From assembly GCA_037143335.1 (NCBI GenBank), contig JBAWZA010000004.1, forward strand, positions 115,116 through 179,115: 64,000 nt of DNA, given 5' to 3'. Position numbers and translations under genes: made by a program. Below, piece after piece: positions 8,750-16,404 of the stretch. Within the stretch, counting starts at the first letter, position 1, and the number at the start of each line of letters is the position of its first letter. The notes under the pieces are model-generated. The model searched no databases and was not told where the DNA came from. It worked only from the letters and a program-made list of their open reading frames with translations. The DNA comes from PALSA-1296 sp037143335 (GTDB taxonomy: Bacteria > Bacteroidota > Ignavibacteria > Palsa-1295).

Positions 8750-10103
8750 AACTACTCTTCCAGCGGAATGCCCTTCTGAATCCTTTGTCTTCAGCTTCCT
8801 TTACCGTACTACAATAAAATTCACCATGCGATTTAATTATCTTTGTCCTATCATACTGCTGATCAAACGGAAGATGGTAAATCTTTTCTCCTGTATTCGA
8901 AATATTGCATTTTATGCAAGGATAGGTCTTGTCAAGGCCGATTCCTTCTTTCAATTCAATATTTAACATTGTTGCGAATGCCCTTGCCACCTCCGAAAGT
9001 GTTGTAGATGTATAGAAAACGGCTTCTACTTGTGGTTTAAACAAACTCGCATCCTCAGTATGTAATGCCATCCTATATTGAAAAACTGTTCCGAATAGTT
9101 GAAAGATATGCTTTTCATGGATAGTACTGAATCTGCTCCAGTTTTTGCATTGAACAATTATTTCCTCATGCCCTTTCTTGCAGATTAAATCTCTTCCAAG
9201 ATCTTCTAATCCTTGAGCGATTCCATGATATGATACTTCATAACCTTGGTTCTCGTATAAATACCCCACATACCGTTCATACATTTTCCCAATGATCCTT
9301 GGTGAATGTTTTCGCTTCCAATACCTTTCAAGTGCTAACTGATTCTTTTCCGATGCAGAGAGTCTCTGATATTCATCTTTCGTCACAAAATTGATTACTG
9401 GGTCATGACTTTCTTCCTCTGTATACCTTTCTAAAAAATCTAATTTTTCGGTGCCGAATTCCTCATTTTTAAGATCAACTAGAAATGGTGCAAGTTGCTC
9501 ATAATACTCAATAATGGATTGTGTTGTTCTGTGCTTAAAATTCGCCTCTCTTTTTATTTTATTTGTGATTTTGATCGCCTCAGCCGCTGAGTAAGCTGGG
9601 TGCGGTTTTGTCTCGAGATAATGTGGGAGTAAACTGTCTAGATATTCTTCTCTTTGTTCAAGAATGTTCATCAGCGTTGGAAATCCAGAAGCTCTTTCCT
9701 TTAAGCATGTTTTCCATAGTTCTTGATCTTTTTGAGTACTTATTAGTTTTTTTAATAGCTCATTATGTTTTTCTTTCAAGTCGACAACGAAATTTTTATG
9801 CTTTTCCTGTAATTCAAGTTCTCTTCTTTCTCGCTCTTTCTCGATTTGCTTATTTAGAATCACATCTACTAAAGTCCATAAAAAGATTAGGATCATAATT
9901 ATCACTGAGGGATGCCAAGGTATCCATGAAAAAGATGATGGGTAGGTGTATTTTATGTTGAAGGAAATCACAAAAAAAGTAATCGCTATAATCCACCAAA
10001 TTAAAACGAAGGTATTTTTCAGAGATGACTTTTTCATACTTAATTTGATGTAAAAATTCAGATGCTTAACGTACTTTTTCGAATTTCTGTTCTTCCTGCT
10101 CAC
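8727..10103 (-). CDS. Membrane-anchored Mrr-like restriction endonuclease
   Basis: A 458-residue protein in three parts. Two hydrophobic segments lie at about residues 30-50 and 60-83. A charged coiled-coil stretch rich in Glu, Lys and Arg follows (about 85-130). The C-terminal domain contains GRDLICKKGHEEIIVQCKNW, the D...QxK core of PD-(D/E)XK nucleases of the Mrr/RE_Mrr type. A Cys pair (CIKCN) occurs near the end. Mrr-type nucleases cut modified or foreign DNA. A membrane anchor is compatible with attacking incoming DNA, but that is inference. An internal ATG (SMKKSSLKN, about 10037) is an alternative start just before the first hydrophobic segment. It converges on the DUF2971 gene with overlapping ends. 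Confidence 0.82.
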   Translation of the reverse strand: MSRKNRNSKKYVKHLNFYIKLSMKKSSLKNTFVLIWWIIAITFFVISFNIKYTYPSSFSWIPWHPSVIIMILIFLWTLVDVILNKQIEKERERRELELQEKHKNFVVDLKEKHNELLKKLISTQKDQELWKTCLKERASGFPTLMNILEQREEYLDSLLPHYLETKPHPAYSAAEAIKITNKIKREANFKHRTTQSIIEYYEQLAPFLVDLKNEEFGTEKLDFLERYTEEESHDPVINFVTKDEYQRLSASEKNQLALERYWKRKHSPRIIGKMYERYVGYLYENQGYEVSYHGIAQGLEDLGRDLICKKGHEEIIVQCKNWSRFSTIHEKHIFQLFGTVFQYRMALHTEDASLFKPQVEAVFYTSTTLSEVARAFATMLNIELKEGIGLDKTYPCIKCNISNTGEKIYHLPFDQQYDRTKIIKSHGEFYCSTVKEAEDKGFRRAFRWKSSSNTQVGV

Positions 10104-10233
10104 ATTTCCTCTCCCCAGCGCGCGCCTGTTTTCTGCGTCTATTGGTGCATTGTAGGCGCTTCCCCTGCTTTGTCGACCGCGCGCGGCGGCATTTTGGAAT
10201 GAACTTCAAGCTCGGTGCGGGAGTTGAATTATA

Positions 10234-10455
10234 ATGGAAGAACTGATCATCGAACCAATCGAATTGCCGAAAGCTCCAATAGATTTTCATCCAGAGTTTA
10301 CTACTAAGGATGGGAAGGACTACGTTATTTTACCGAAAGAAGAATTTCTTCTTGCTCTGAGGCATCTTGAAGATTATGAAGACCACTACGCCATCGAGGA
10401 AGCAAGAAGAGAGAATGCGAATAAGCCCTCTATTTCGCATGAAGAATTTAGATAA
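10234..10455 (+). CDS. Phd/YefM-like antitoxin, probably cut short by a nonsense codon
   Basis: A 73-residue protein with KDGKDYVILPKEEFLLALRH and a following DYEDHYAIEEARRENANK segment, a pattern common in small Phd/YefM-like antitoxins. The reading frame ends EEFR-TAA, and the five codons after the stop read ELGFE-TAG in the same frame. The family commonly ends in a sequence like EEFRKELG, so the TAA looks like a Lys codon (AAA) changed to a stop, removing six residues. No toxin gene is evident beside it, so this is an orphan or decaying remnant. Family assignment is by pattern only. Confidence 0.55.
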   Translation: MEELIIEPIELPKAPIDFHPEFTTKDGKDYVILPKEEFLLALRHLEDYEDHYAIEEARRENANKPSISHEEFR

Positions 10456-10607
10456 GAATTAGGCTTTGAATAGGCGCTGAAAATAATCCCCCAACCCCCC
10501 AATCCCCATCCCTTGCGCACCGCACTGCTTCAACTGCGCCAGCGAAAGCGACTGGCTCTCTCTGAATTTCTCGTTCAGCTCGCAGGCAGTTGTCTTGGCA
10601 GTCTTAC

Positions 10608-10636
10608 CTCCCCAGTGAACTAAAGTGGGTGGGGAG
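10608..10636. repeat. Short inverted repeat (CTCCCCA / TGGGGAG)
   Basis: A perfect 7-base inverted repeat at 10608-10614 and 10630-10636 lies in the 218-base gap between the antitoxin-like gene and the exported protein gene. There is no T-run on either side, so a terminator is not supported. It may be part of an intergenic repeat element. Confidence 0.35.
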
Positions 10637-10673
10637 AAAGTTGAAGAATATATTTTCATTTCATTGTAGCGCT

Positions 10674-11207
10674 ATGAATATACTCATCCGGAGCCGATTG
10701 GGGAATGTTGCTCTTCTCTTGCTTTGCTATTTTTCTTTTACCGGCGAAGCATGTAAGAAAGAAGCAGTTGATGTTATTGCCTGCAGTGATGCGATCAGTA
10801 TTACACGGACAAAGTTGCTCCTGCCCAACGATGCGGATATAACATTGAAAACACCAGCGGCCAGTAGCGGCTCCGACTGCCCTACACATTTCATGCTGGA
10901 GTTCGGATACGATGATACCTCACGTGCGCTGCCTGCTAGCTATAAAGATATGCCCATCAATTTGACCTATGCATTCTCCGTGATGGGAGTAGATACGGCG
11001 ATCGGCGGTGTATTCAGAGGTGGGGAAAGTAAATCGGGCGATGAGTGGGAAGTTACTAGGTCAGGTAAGACTTTTAAGGTTGATTTCTATGATCATAATT
11101 ATTCAATCACCGGTCCTTCAATTTATAAATTTTTTACGTCACTCAATTCTGCGAAGATTGAAGATGCCTTACAACTGACGATCAGTATCAGTTATCATAA
11201 ACCATAG
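10674..11207 (+). CDS. Exported hypothetical protein
   Basis: A 177-residue protein whose N-terminus (MNILIRSRLGNVALLLLCY) has basic residues followed by a hydrophobic core, consistent with a signal peptide. A Cys about 31 residues in (GEACKKE) could be a lipidated Cys, although the preceding residues fit a lipobox poorly. The remainder is unrecognised, with many Thr and Ser and two further cysteines. The ATG at 10674 is preferred over longer in-frame starts because it sits right before the signal peptide. Confidence 0.6.
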   Translation: MNILIRSRLGNVALLLLCYFSFTGEACKKEAVDVIACSDAISITRTKLLLPNDADITLKTPAASSGSDCPTHFMLEFGYDDTSRALPASYKDMPINLTYAFSVMGVDTAIGGVFRGGESKSGDEWEVTRSGKTFKVDFYDHNYSITGPSIYKFFTSLNSAKIEDALQLTISISYHKP

Positions 11208-11212
11208 GGTGC

Positions 11213-11240
11213 AATTAGGAATTACGAATTAGGAATGAGG
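11213..11240. repeat. Heptamer tandem repeat (AATTAGG type, four units)
   Basis: Four consecutive 7-base units read AATTAGG, AATTACG, AATTAGG and AATGAGG. It sits just after the exported protein gene and just before the end of the DUF1801 gene. Short tandemly repeated heptamers of this sequence are known in several bacterial groups. No function is visible here. Confidence 0.7.
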
Positions 11241-11244
11241 TATT

Positions 11245-11661
11245 TTATTCTACCCGATACCGTATCGCCGCTTCAAGCACATCAATGTTAATATCTTTCA
11301 GCGCTTTGAATTTGATGCAGTAGCCGGTTACGGTCGCTTTGCCGATTTTCTTTTCATAGTTTTTTTTGAGGTACGTTTTATCTTCAAGACCCATGATATA
11401 GACAGAAATTCCTGAGGTGTTTGCGCTGAGTCCGATCTGATAAAATTCCTTGGTTGATCCATCGGCATATTTGATGACATAAGAGCCGTAGCCAATGTTC
11501 GGATTCGATACGACCTTGCCTTTGTCGTCCGTGCCATCTAAGTACCAGAGTTTGCACCCGGGCATGAATTCCAAAAACTTGGTGTGCAATGCGAGCATGT
11601 CGCTACGTTTTACTTCAGGCTGACTTGCGATATAGTCTTTGATTTCTGTTTTTACGTTCAT
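11245..11661 (-). CDS. DUF1801 domain-containing protein
   Basis: A 138-residue protein beginning MNVKTEIKDYIASQPEVKRS and containing GYGSYVIKYADGSTKEFY and LKDINIDVLEAAIRY, matching the YdhG/DUF1801 pattern. The molecular role of the family is not established. A longer frame reaches 11697, but its first 12 codons overlap the upstream gene's end. The ATG at 11661 is therefore chosen, 13 bases after the DHFR-family gene stop. The two genes probably form an operon. Confidence 0.8.
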   Translation of the reverse strand: MNVKTEIKDYIASQPEVKRSDMLALHTKFLEFMPGCKLWYLDGTDDKGKVVSNPNIGYGSYVIKYADGSTKEFYQIGLSANTSGISVYIMGLEDKTYLKKNYEKKIGKATVTGYCIKFKALKDINIDVLEAAIRYRVE

Positions 11662-11674
11662 AAAAAAAATTACA

Positions 11675-12232
11675 TTATTGGTTTTTCGTCGGCTCATAGT
11701 AGAGCACTATCGTGCCAGCGCGAAAGGTTTTTGTTCTGATAAGTTTAAGATCAACTTTATCACCGATGTTGTTGAATAATGGCAAGCCGCTTCCGAGCAC
11801 TACAGGATGGACGCAAATCTGGTATTCATCAATCATGTCAAGTTCGGTAAAAGCTACTATCAAACTTGGACTACCGACGGCAATATTTTTTCCGGCTTGC
11901 TGTTTGAGTTCTGTAATTTCTTCTTTCTTGATTACCCTTTTTAATGTTGAATTAGTCCAGCTGACATTTTCAAGTGTATGGGAATAAACAATCTTTGAAA
12001 TATTTTCCATGAGCACTGCAAATTCATCGTCAAGCTTGTTGCCTGAAGGATTTTTTACAAGCAATGGCCAATAGCTTCCCATAAGCTGGTATGTCGTCCT
12101 TCCGTAGATAAGCGTATCAGTATTGCGCATGAGATCATTAAAATACTCCATCAGTTCATCGTCGGGGTTCACTGCGGTATGGTCGCAAAACCCGTCGAGA
12201 GTCATGTTTATTGCTGCGATTATTTTTCTCAT
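11675..12232 (-). CDS. Dihydrofolate reductase family protein (RibD C-terminal-like)
   Basis: A 185-residue protein with MRKIIAAINMTLDGFCD at the N-terminus, TDTLIYGRTTYQLMGSYWP in the middle and a late PVVLGSGLPLFN block. These are signatures of the YyaP/RibD_C branch of the DHFR-like fold. These enzymes bind NADPH, but members of this branch usually act on unknown substrates and are not the essential FolA. It lies upstream of the DUF1801 gene on the same strand. Confidence 0.88.
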   Translation of the reverse strand: MRKIIAAINMTLDGFCDHTAVNPDDELMEYFNDLMRNTDTLIYGRTTYQLMGSYWPLLVKNPSGNKLDDEFAVLMENISKIVYSHTLENVSWTNSTLKRVIKKEEITELKQQAGKNIAVGSPSLIVAFTELDMIDEYQICVHPVVLGSGLPLFNNIGDKVDLKLIRTKTFRAGTIVLYYEPTKNQ

Positions 12233-12328
12233 AAATTTCTCCGCCCGCGCATTGAAGCGATTGATAACAGAAATAGAAAAACCCTGTGCCTAGGAAACGG
12301 ATTGTTTACTCGTTATGGAAGGACATAA

Positions 12329-13390
12329 CTAACTCGTCGGAAAAATCTCTTTCAATTTTTCGGAGTCATAGCCAGCGGCTAATGCGAGCATCAATTTTAT
12401 CCGCGCTTTCGGACCGGTGAGGAGTGGGGCGAAGAGACAGCCGAGGCGTTCGAGTTCGAGACCCGCGCCTTCGTAAGCATAGTATGGTCTGACAGGACCT
12501 GAGTAGCATCTGCTTGTAATCACTACCGGAATTTTCATCTCACATGCGCGTGCAATTCCATTCATCGCTCCCGGGGGTACGTTCCCTTGTCCCATTGCTT
12601 CGACGATGATGCCTTTCGCTTCGCTCTCGATCGCCGCTCTGAAGAAAAGATCACCCATGCCAGCATAGGTTCGGAGGAGTTCGACATGAGGCAATTCAAT
12701 TTCGTCATCAACAGGAATCCGGACTCGTGGTTTCGATACGCGCATTTTATTCGGTGCTTCGGATGCCAATACGTTCACTGTGCCAAGTGGACCGAAATCG
12801 GGTGAGGTAAAAGTATCGAGTCGCATCGTATGTGATTTAGTCACTTGAGCGGCGGAATGAATCGTGCCGTTCATTACCACGATGACGCCTTCGCCGATAA
12901 ATTCTTTTGATGCCGCAACTGCTATGGAATCAATGAGATTGCGTCCGCCATCCCATGCCACATCGAGCGAGTGGTGCATTGCTCCGGTAAAGACCACTGG
13001 GATATGATCACCAACTGCTACATCGAGAAAGTAGGCGCTTTCCTCCATCGAATCTGTACCGTGTGTGACGACAACACCATCGGAGTGATCGCTGACGGCG
13101 CGCACAAAATCAGCAAGCGTGAGCATCATCTCAGGCGAGATGTGCGGTCCGGGAAGTGTTGCGAAATCGAATACTTCAATCTCGACATTCGGCAAATATG
13201 TACCAAGTTCTGGAATGCGATCTAAAATCTGTTTCCCTTTTAAACCTGGAACAGGTCCGGCTTTTTTATCGGTAGTAACTGCAATCGTTCCGCCTGTGAA
13301 AACGATAGCTACGCGCGAGTGAATATCCGTGAGGGCTGATTGCGTTGTTTGTGGCTCGACAACGGAAAGAGATTCTGTAACAATTGCCAT
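12329..13390 (-). CDS. Asparaginase (asparaginase/glutaminase family)
   Basis: A 353-residue enzyme that hydrolyses L-asparagine to aspartate and ammonia. Both catalytic motifs are present: FTGGTIA at about residues 31-37, with the Thr nucleophile, and VVTHGTDSMEESAYF with the second Thr-Asp pair. The downstream Lys (AQVTKSHT) completes the triad. No convincing signal peptide precedes the catalytic domain (the first ~25 residues are polar), so a cytoplasmic location is likely. It is transcribed away from ruvB across a 175-base shared upstream region. Confidence 0.93.
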   Translation of the reverse strand: MAIVTESLSVVEPQTTQSALTDIHSRVAIVFTGGTIAVTTDKKAGPVPGLKGKQILDRIPELGTYLPNVEIEVFDFATLPGPHISPEMMLTLADFVRAVSDHSDGVVVTHGTDSMEESAYFLDVAVGDHIPVVFTGAMHHSLDVAWDGGRNLIDSIAVAASKEFIGEGVIVVMNGTIHSAAQVTKSHTMRLDTFTSPDFGPLGTVNVLASEAPNKMRVSKPRVRIPVDDEIELPHVELLRTYAGMGDLFFRAAIESEAKGIIVEAMGQGNVPPGAMNGIARACEMKIPVVITSRCYSGPVRPYYAYEGAGLELERLGCLFAPLLTGPKARIKLMLALAAGYDSEKLKEIFPTS

Positions 13391-13566
13391 TTCTTTTCTG
13401 CGGTGATGTAAACGGTCTGTTTTTGAAACGAGAAGTTGCTGTGTAGAAATCCCGCAATATTTATGTCGGCTGAATCACGGCAAACGATTTGCATAGCGTT
13501 TTGTTTAACTTTATGACTTGCGATGATTAGATGATGAATCTTCAGTGCAAGCATTTTTTCGATTTA

Positions 13567-14595
13567 ATGCCCACCACCCAATCACGGAACGCGTCAACAA
13601 CAAGCATGGCAACGGAGACCGATTTCGAAGTGTCGTTGCGTCCGCGATTATTTCAGGAATTTACGGGTCAATCCTCTATCGTCGAGAATCTGCAAATTTT
13701 TATTCAAGCCGCAAAAAAGCGTGGCGAAGCCTTAGACCATGCACTCTTCACAGGTCCGCCTGGACTAGGCAAGACGACGCTTGCAAATATCATCGCCTCT
13801 GAAATGGGTTCGAGTATCAAGACGACATCGGGTCCAGTATTAGAACGACCCGGCGACCTCGCAGGTCTCTTGACAAATCTTGAAGAGGGCGATGTACTTT
13901 TTATTGATGAAATACATCGGCTCTCTGCCGCGGTCGAAGAGTACCTCTATTCTGCGATGGAAGATTATCGTCTGGATATTATGATTGATTCTGGTCCGGC
14001 TGCGAGATCTGTTCAAATTGAATTAAAACCCTTCACACTTGTCGGTGCGACAACTCGCGCAGGGTTGCTTTCCGCTCCGCTCCGTTCACGATTTGGAATT
14101 ACGAATCGGCTTGATTATTATGATGCGCAGACACTACACAAAATTCTTGAACGAAGTGCGCATATTATTGGAATCGAATCAGACTCAGACGGGATTCTCG
14201 AACTTGCACGCAGATCGCGTGGCACTCCGAGAATTGCGAACCGATTGCTCAATCGCACAAGGGATTTCGCACAAGTAAAAGGATCGGGTCGGATTACACG
14301 CGAAATCGCACTGATTGCGCTTCAAGCATTAGAAGTTGATGAGTACGGGCTTGATGAAATGGATAAAAGAATTCTGCTCACCATCATTGAGAAGTTTGGT
14401 GGCGGACCAGTCGGAGTAAATACGATAGCCGTCAGCGTTGGCGAAGAGGGCGGTACGATTGAAGAGGTGTATGAGCCGTTTTTGATTCAAGAAGGATTTA
14501 TCAAACGTACACCGCGTGGAAGGGAAGTCACGGAACTTGCCTACCACCATTTTGGCATAGAAAAGAAGCGTGGCGGAAGTTTATTTAGTGATTAA
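13567..14595 (+). CDS. ruvB: Holliday junction branch migration helicase RuvB
   Basis: RuvB is the hexameric AAA+ motor that, with RuvA, drives branch migration of Holliday junctions. Visible motifs are LRPRLFQEFTGQ, Walker A GPPGLGKTT, Walker B IDEIHRLS, sensor 1 GATTRAG and APLRSRFG. The C-terminal winged helix contains GGPVGVNTIAVSVGEE and EPFLIQEGFIKRTPRGR. The longest frame starts at 13531. The ATG at 13567 (MPTTQS) or 13606 (MATETDF) gives a more usual N-terminal length. ruvA and ruvC are not in the window. Confidence 0.95.
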   Translation: MPTTQSRNASTTSMATETDFEVSLRPRLFQEFTGQSSIVENLQIFIQAAKKRGEALDHALFTGPPGLGKTTLANIIASEMGSSIKTTSGPVLERPGDLAGLLTNLEEGDVLFIDEIHRLSAAVEEYLYSAMEDYRLDIMIDSGPAARSVQIELKPFTLVGATTRAGLLSAPLRSRFGITNRLDYYDAQTLHKILERSAHIIGIESDSDGILELARRSRGTPRIANRLLNRTRDFAQVKGSGRITREIALIALQALEVDEYGLDEMDKRILLTIIEKFGGGPVGVNTIAVSVGEEGGTIEEVYEPFLIQEGFIKRTPRGREVTELAYHHFGIEKKRGGSLFSD

Positions 14596-14681
14596 GAGAT
14601 GTGTTGTTTAGCCCAAAATTTTTATAGCAACTCAATTCCGATACCGATGTGTTGTAGGGGGTACATTAGTTTGAATTGCCT

Positions 14682-15422
14682 ATGAAAACGAGAACCTCAA
14701 CATTGCCGCTCGTTATCTTATTATCCCTTTTTTATGGGAATAATGTTTTAGCGCAGCAAATCGCACACACACGCCTCTTGCCGTTTTATACCCGCATCCC
14801 AACGCCACCGGCATTTCCCGATAACTCAGTTCTGCAAACAAGTGACCCGCAACTCTACGAGGATCAGTCGGATTTGGTGGCACTGCAAAAACAACTTACG
14901 AATTCTATCCGAACTGAAGTTAGTGGGGCAAAGCTCCAAACCAAAGTACCTGATGAAGCAAGCAAGGGAGTGGCCACTTCGATTCTCACATTGCGCGATG
15001 AAACTCCGCAAATGCAACAAGCTCATGACAATTTATTTGCTGCGCTCAAGGCAATGCAGAAGTTGAAGGTAGAGTATGATCAGAATTTTGTTCGGCTCGA
15101 AGAAGTCTATAAGCGGAGAATTCATGCTGTCGAGTCACCATCAGCGACTGCGACAATCTCGGCGACTCGAGACAAAGTACTTTCCGAGCAATATCTTCTT
15201 ACAATTTATCGGGGTAGAGTTGCGGACTATTTTAAAATAGTTGACACAATCCTTGAAGAGAATGATTATGGCTCTGCTGCGAAAAGCCATGAAGTGCAAA
15301 ATCTGTTTCGCGGTGCACAGCAGGATGAAGCATTACTTGTTCATGATATTATTGAGCGACTAAGGCTCGAACGCATTGCGATCTCTAACTGTGCACGGCT
15401 CTCGCAGTTAGCCGTGAAGTGA
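14682..15422 (+). CDS. Secreted hypothetical protein
   Basis: A 246-residue protein with a clean signal peptide: MKTR, a hydrophobic stretch, then NNVLA|QQ as the likely cleavage site near residue 24. The mature part is largely helical and charged and has no family I can name. A TTG two codons earlier is in frame, but the ATG at 14682 opens the signal peptide. It probably acts in the periplasm. Confidence 0.7.
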   Translation: MKTRTSTLPLVILLSLFYGNNVLAQQIAHTRLLPFYTRIPTPPAFPDNSVLQTSDPQLYEDQSDLVALQKQLTNSIRTEVSGAKLQTKVPDEASKGVATSILTLRDETPQMQQAHDNLFAALKAMQKLKVEYDQNFVRLEEVYKRRIHAVESPSATATISATRDKVLSEQYLLTIYRGRVADYFKIVDTILEENDYGSAAKSHEVQNLFRGAQQDEALLVHDIIERLRLERIAISNCARLSQLAVK

Positions 15423-15807
15423 GTTTCAGTATTCTTCTCGTAGGTATTAACCCGAATACTCTTGAAGGTTCACCCCATTGATGGGTGATAGAATTGCAAA
15501 TGGTAGGTCATCTAAGCATCTACAGGTCGGAATGTCCGTGATTTGAACTCTCGCAGACAAAGCCCGAACTGCAGTTGTAGTCGGCGCGAACAGACGCAGA
15601 CTCAGTAGCGACAATCTCTATCTCCACATATTCGAATTGTTGCAGAAATTTGGAATCATAAGTTAACTTCTATGAGTAAATATGGGTTATGATTGGTTGC
15701 GAGAATTGAGAGTTCGCGCTTAGATTAGATTTTGGATTTATGTAGCTCTCACTAACGTTGTTTGCAACGGTGGCAAATTTTGTTTGGAGATTTCAATAAT
15801 ACATCGC
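15423..15807. other. Intergenic region with no supported gene
   Basis: About 385 bases. It contains a small hairpin, TCACCC/GGGTGA at 15470-15488, 45 bases after the preceding stop. It lacks a T-run, so terminator function is uncertain. A stretch around 15532-15600 resembles a reversed tRNA T-loop (TTTGAAC), but its stem does not pair. I see no gene. Confidence 0.5.
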
Positions 15808-16260
15808 ATGAAAAAATTTAGCATTGCTCTACTGCTCTTATTATTGGCTCAGGCTACTTATTCACAGGAGTTAAAGATCACAAAAAAAACATTACCGCCC
15901 GCAGTACTCACTTCATTCACGAAGTCATACCCCGCGGCAAAGATTCACGGAATGAATAAGGAAACGAAGAAGGGAGTAACCTACTACGAGATTGAGAGTA
16001 GTGAAGGAAAAGTGAAACGTGATGTGCTCTACACGTCAGATGGCAGCGTAGCAGAGGTCGAGGAAATAATTGGGCTTGGAGAAATTCCGCAAGCAATTAA
16101 AGATGCCGTCACGAAACAGAATCCGAAGGATAAAATTACAAGTGCAGAAAAAGTAATGAGAGGCACAAGCATCCAGTACGATCTCGAAATGAAATCCAAG
16201 AACAAGTCTTATGAGGTGAGTTATTCACTTGATGGCACATTAATCCAACCACATCCATAG
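15808..16260 (+). CDS. Secreted PepSY-like protein
   Basis: A 150-residue protein starting MKKFSIALLLLLLAQATYSQ, a typical Bacteroidota signal peptide. Two similar halves follow, each with a helix then a strand run (AVLTSFTKSYPAAKIHGM; AIKDAVTKQNPKDKITSAEK). This resembles the tandem PepSY-like/BLIP-like fold of small periplasmic proteins. The exact role is unknown. A longer frame starts at 15784, but the ATG at 15808 opens the signal peptide. Confidence 0.72.
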   Translation: MKKFSIALLLLLLAQATYSQELKITKKTLPPAVLTSFTKSYPAAKIHGMNKETKKGVTYYEIESSEGKVKRDVLYTSDGSVAEVEEIIGLGEIPQAIKDAVTKQNPKDKITSAEKVMRGTSIQYDLEMKSKNKSYEVSYSLDGTLIQPHP

Positions 16261-16298
16261 AACTCTATCAACCTCTGTCCCGTTATTATCACCTAGAA

Positions 16299-16352
16299 CG
16301 TGGTGCTTTGACCGATAGCTTGCCGCCACGCTAAAGAAGGAGCTAAAGCGTC
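16299..16352 (+). promoter_or_regulatory. SAM-II riboswitch aptamer upstream of metH C-terminal half
   Basis: The leader matches the SAM-II class pattern closely. A P1 stem, CGTGG (16299-16303) with CCACG (16326-16330), encloses a TTTG-ACCG loop and GCTTGC. A TAAAGAAG linker and the hallmark GCTAAA follow. A pseudoknot forms between TAGCT (16316-16320) and AGCTA (16341-16345), extended by GAC (16310-16312) with GTC (16350-16352). SAM-II binds S-adenosylmethionine and lowers expression of methionine-cycle genes. The gene directly downstream is a MetH fragment, which fits. Confidence 0.88.
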
Positions 16353-16371
16353 GTGGATAAATTTTGATTAT

Positions 16372-16404
16372 CCCTGACGCATACTTCGTGTCAGGGATTT
16401 TTTT
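16372..16404 (+). terminator. Intrinsic terminator, likely expression platform of the SAM-II riboswitch
   Basis: A 9-pair hairpin, CCCTGACGC with GTGTCAGGG (one G-T pair) and loop ATACTTC, spans 16372-16396. It is followed by seven T residues at 16398-16404 that abut the ATG. The sequence GCGTC at 16348-16352 can pair perfectly with GACGC at 16376-16380. When SAM is absent, that pairing would break both the aptamer pseudoknot and the terminator. The layout suggests transcriptional control. Confidence 0.88.

Noticed and set aside
10459..10659. 66-codon minus-strand frame (…QSLSLAQLKQCGAQGMG…)
   Set aside because: It spans a GC-rich inverted repeat and poly-C/G stretch, has no recognised domain and lies over an intergenic gap; likely chance.
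15532..15600. Sequence resembling a reversed tRNA (TTTGAAC T-loop, accompanying stems)
   Set aside because: The T-stem does not pair (GAGAG against CACGG) and no cloverleaf can be built.
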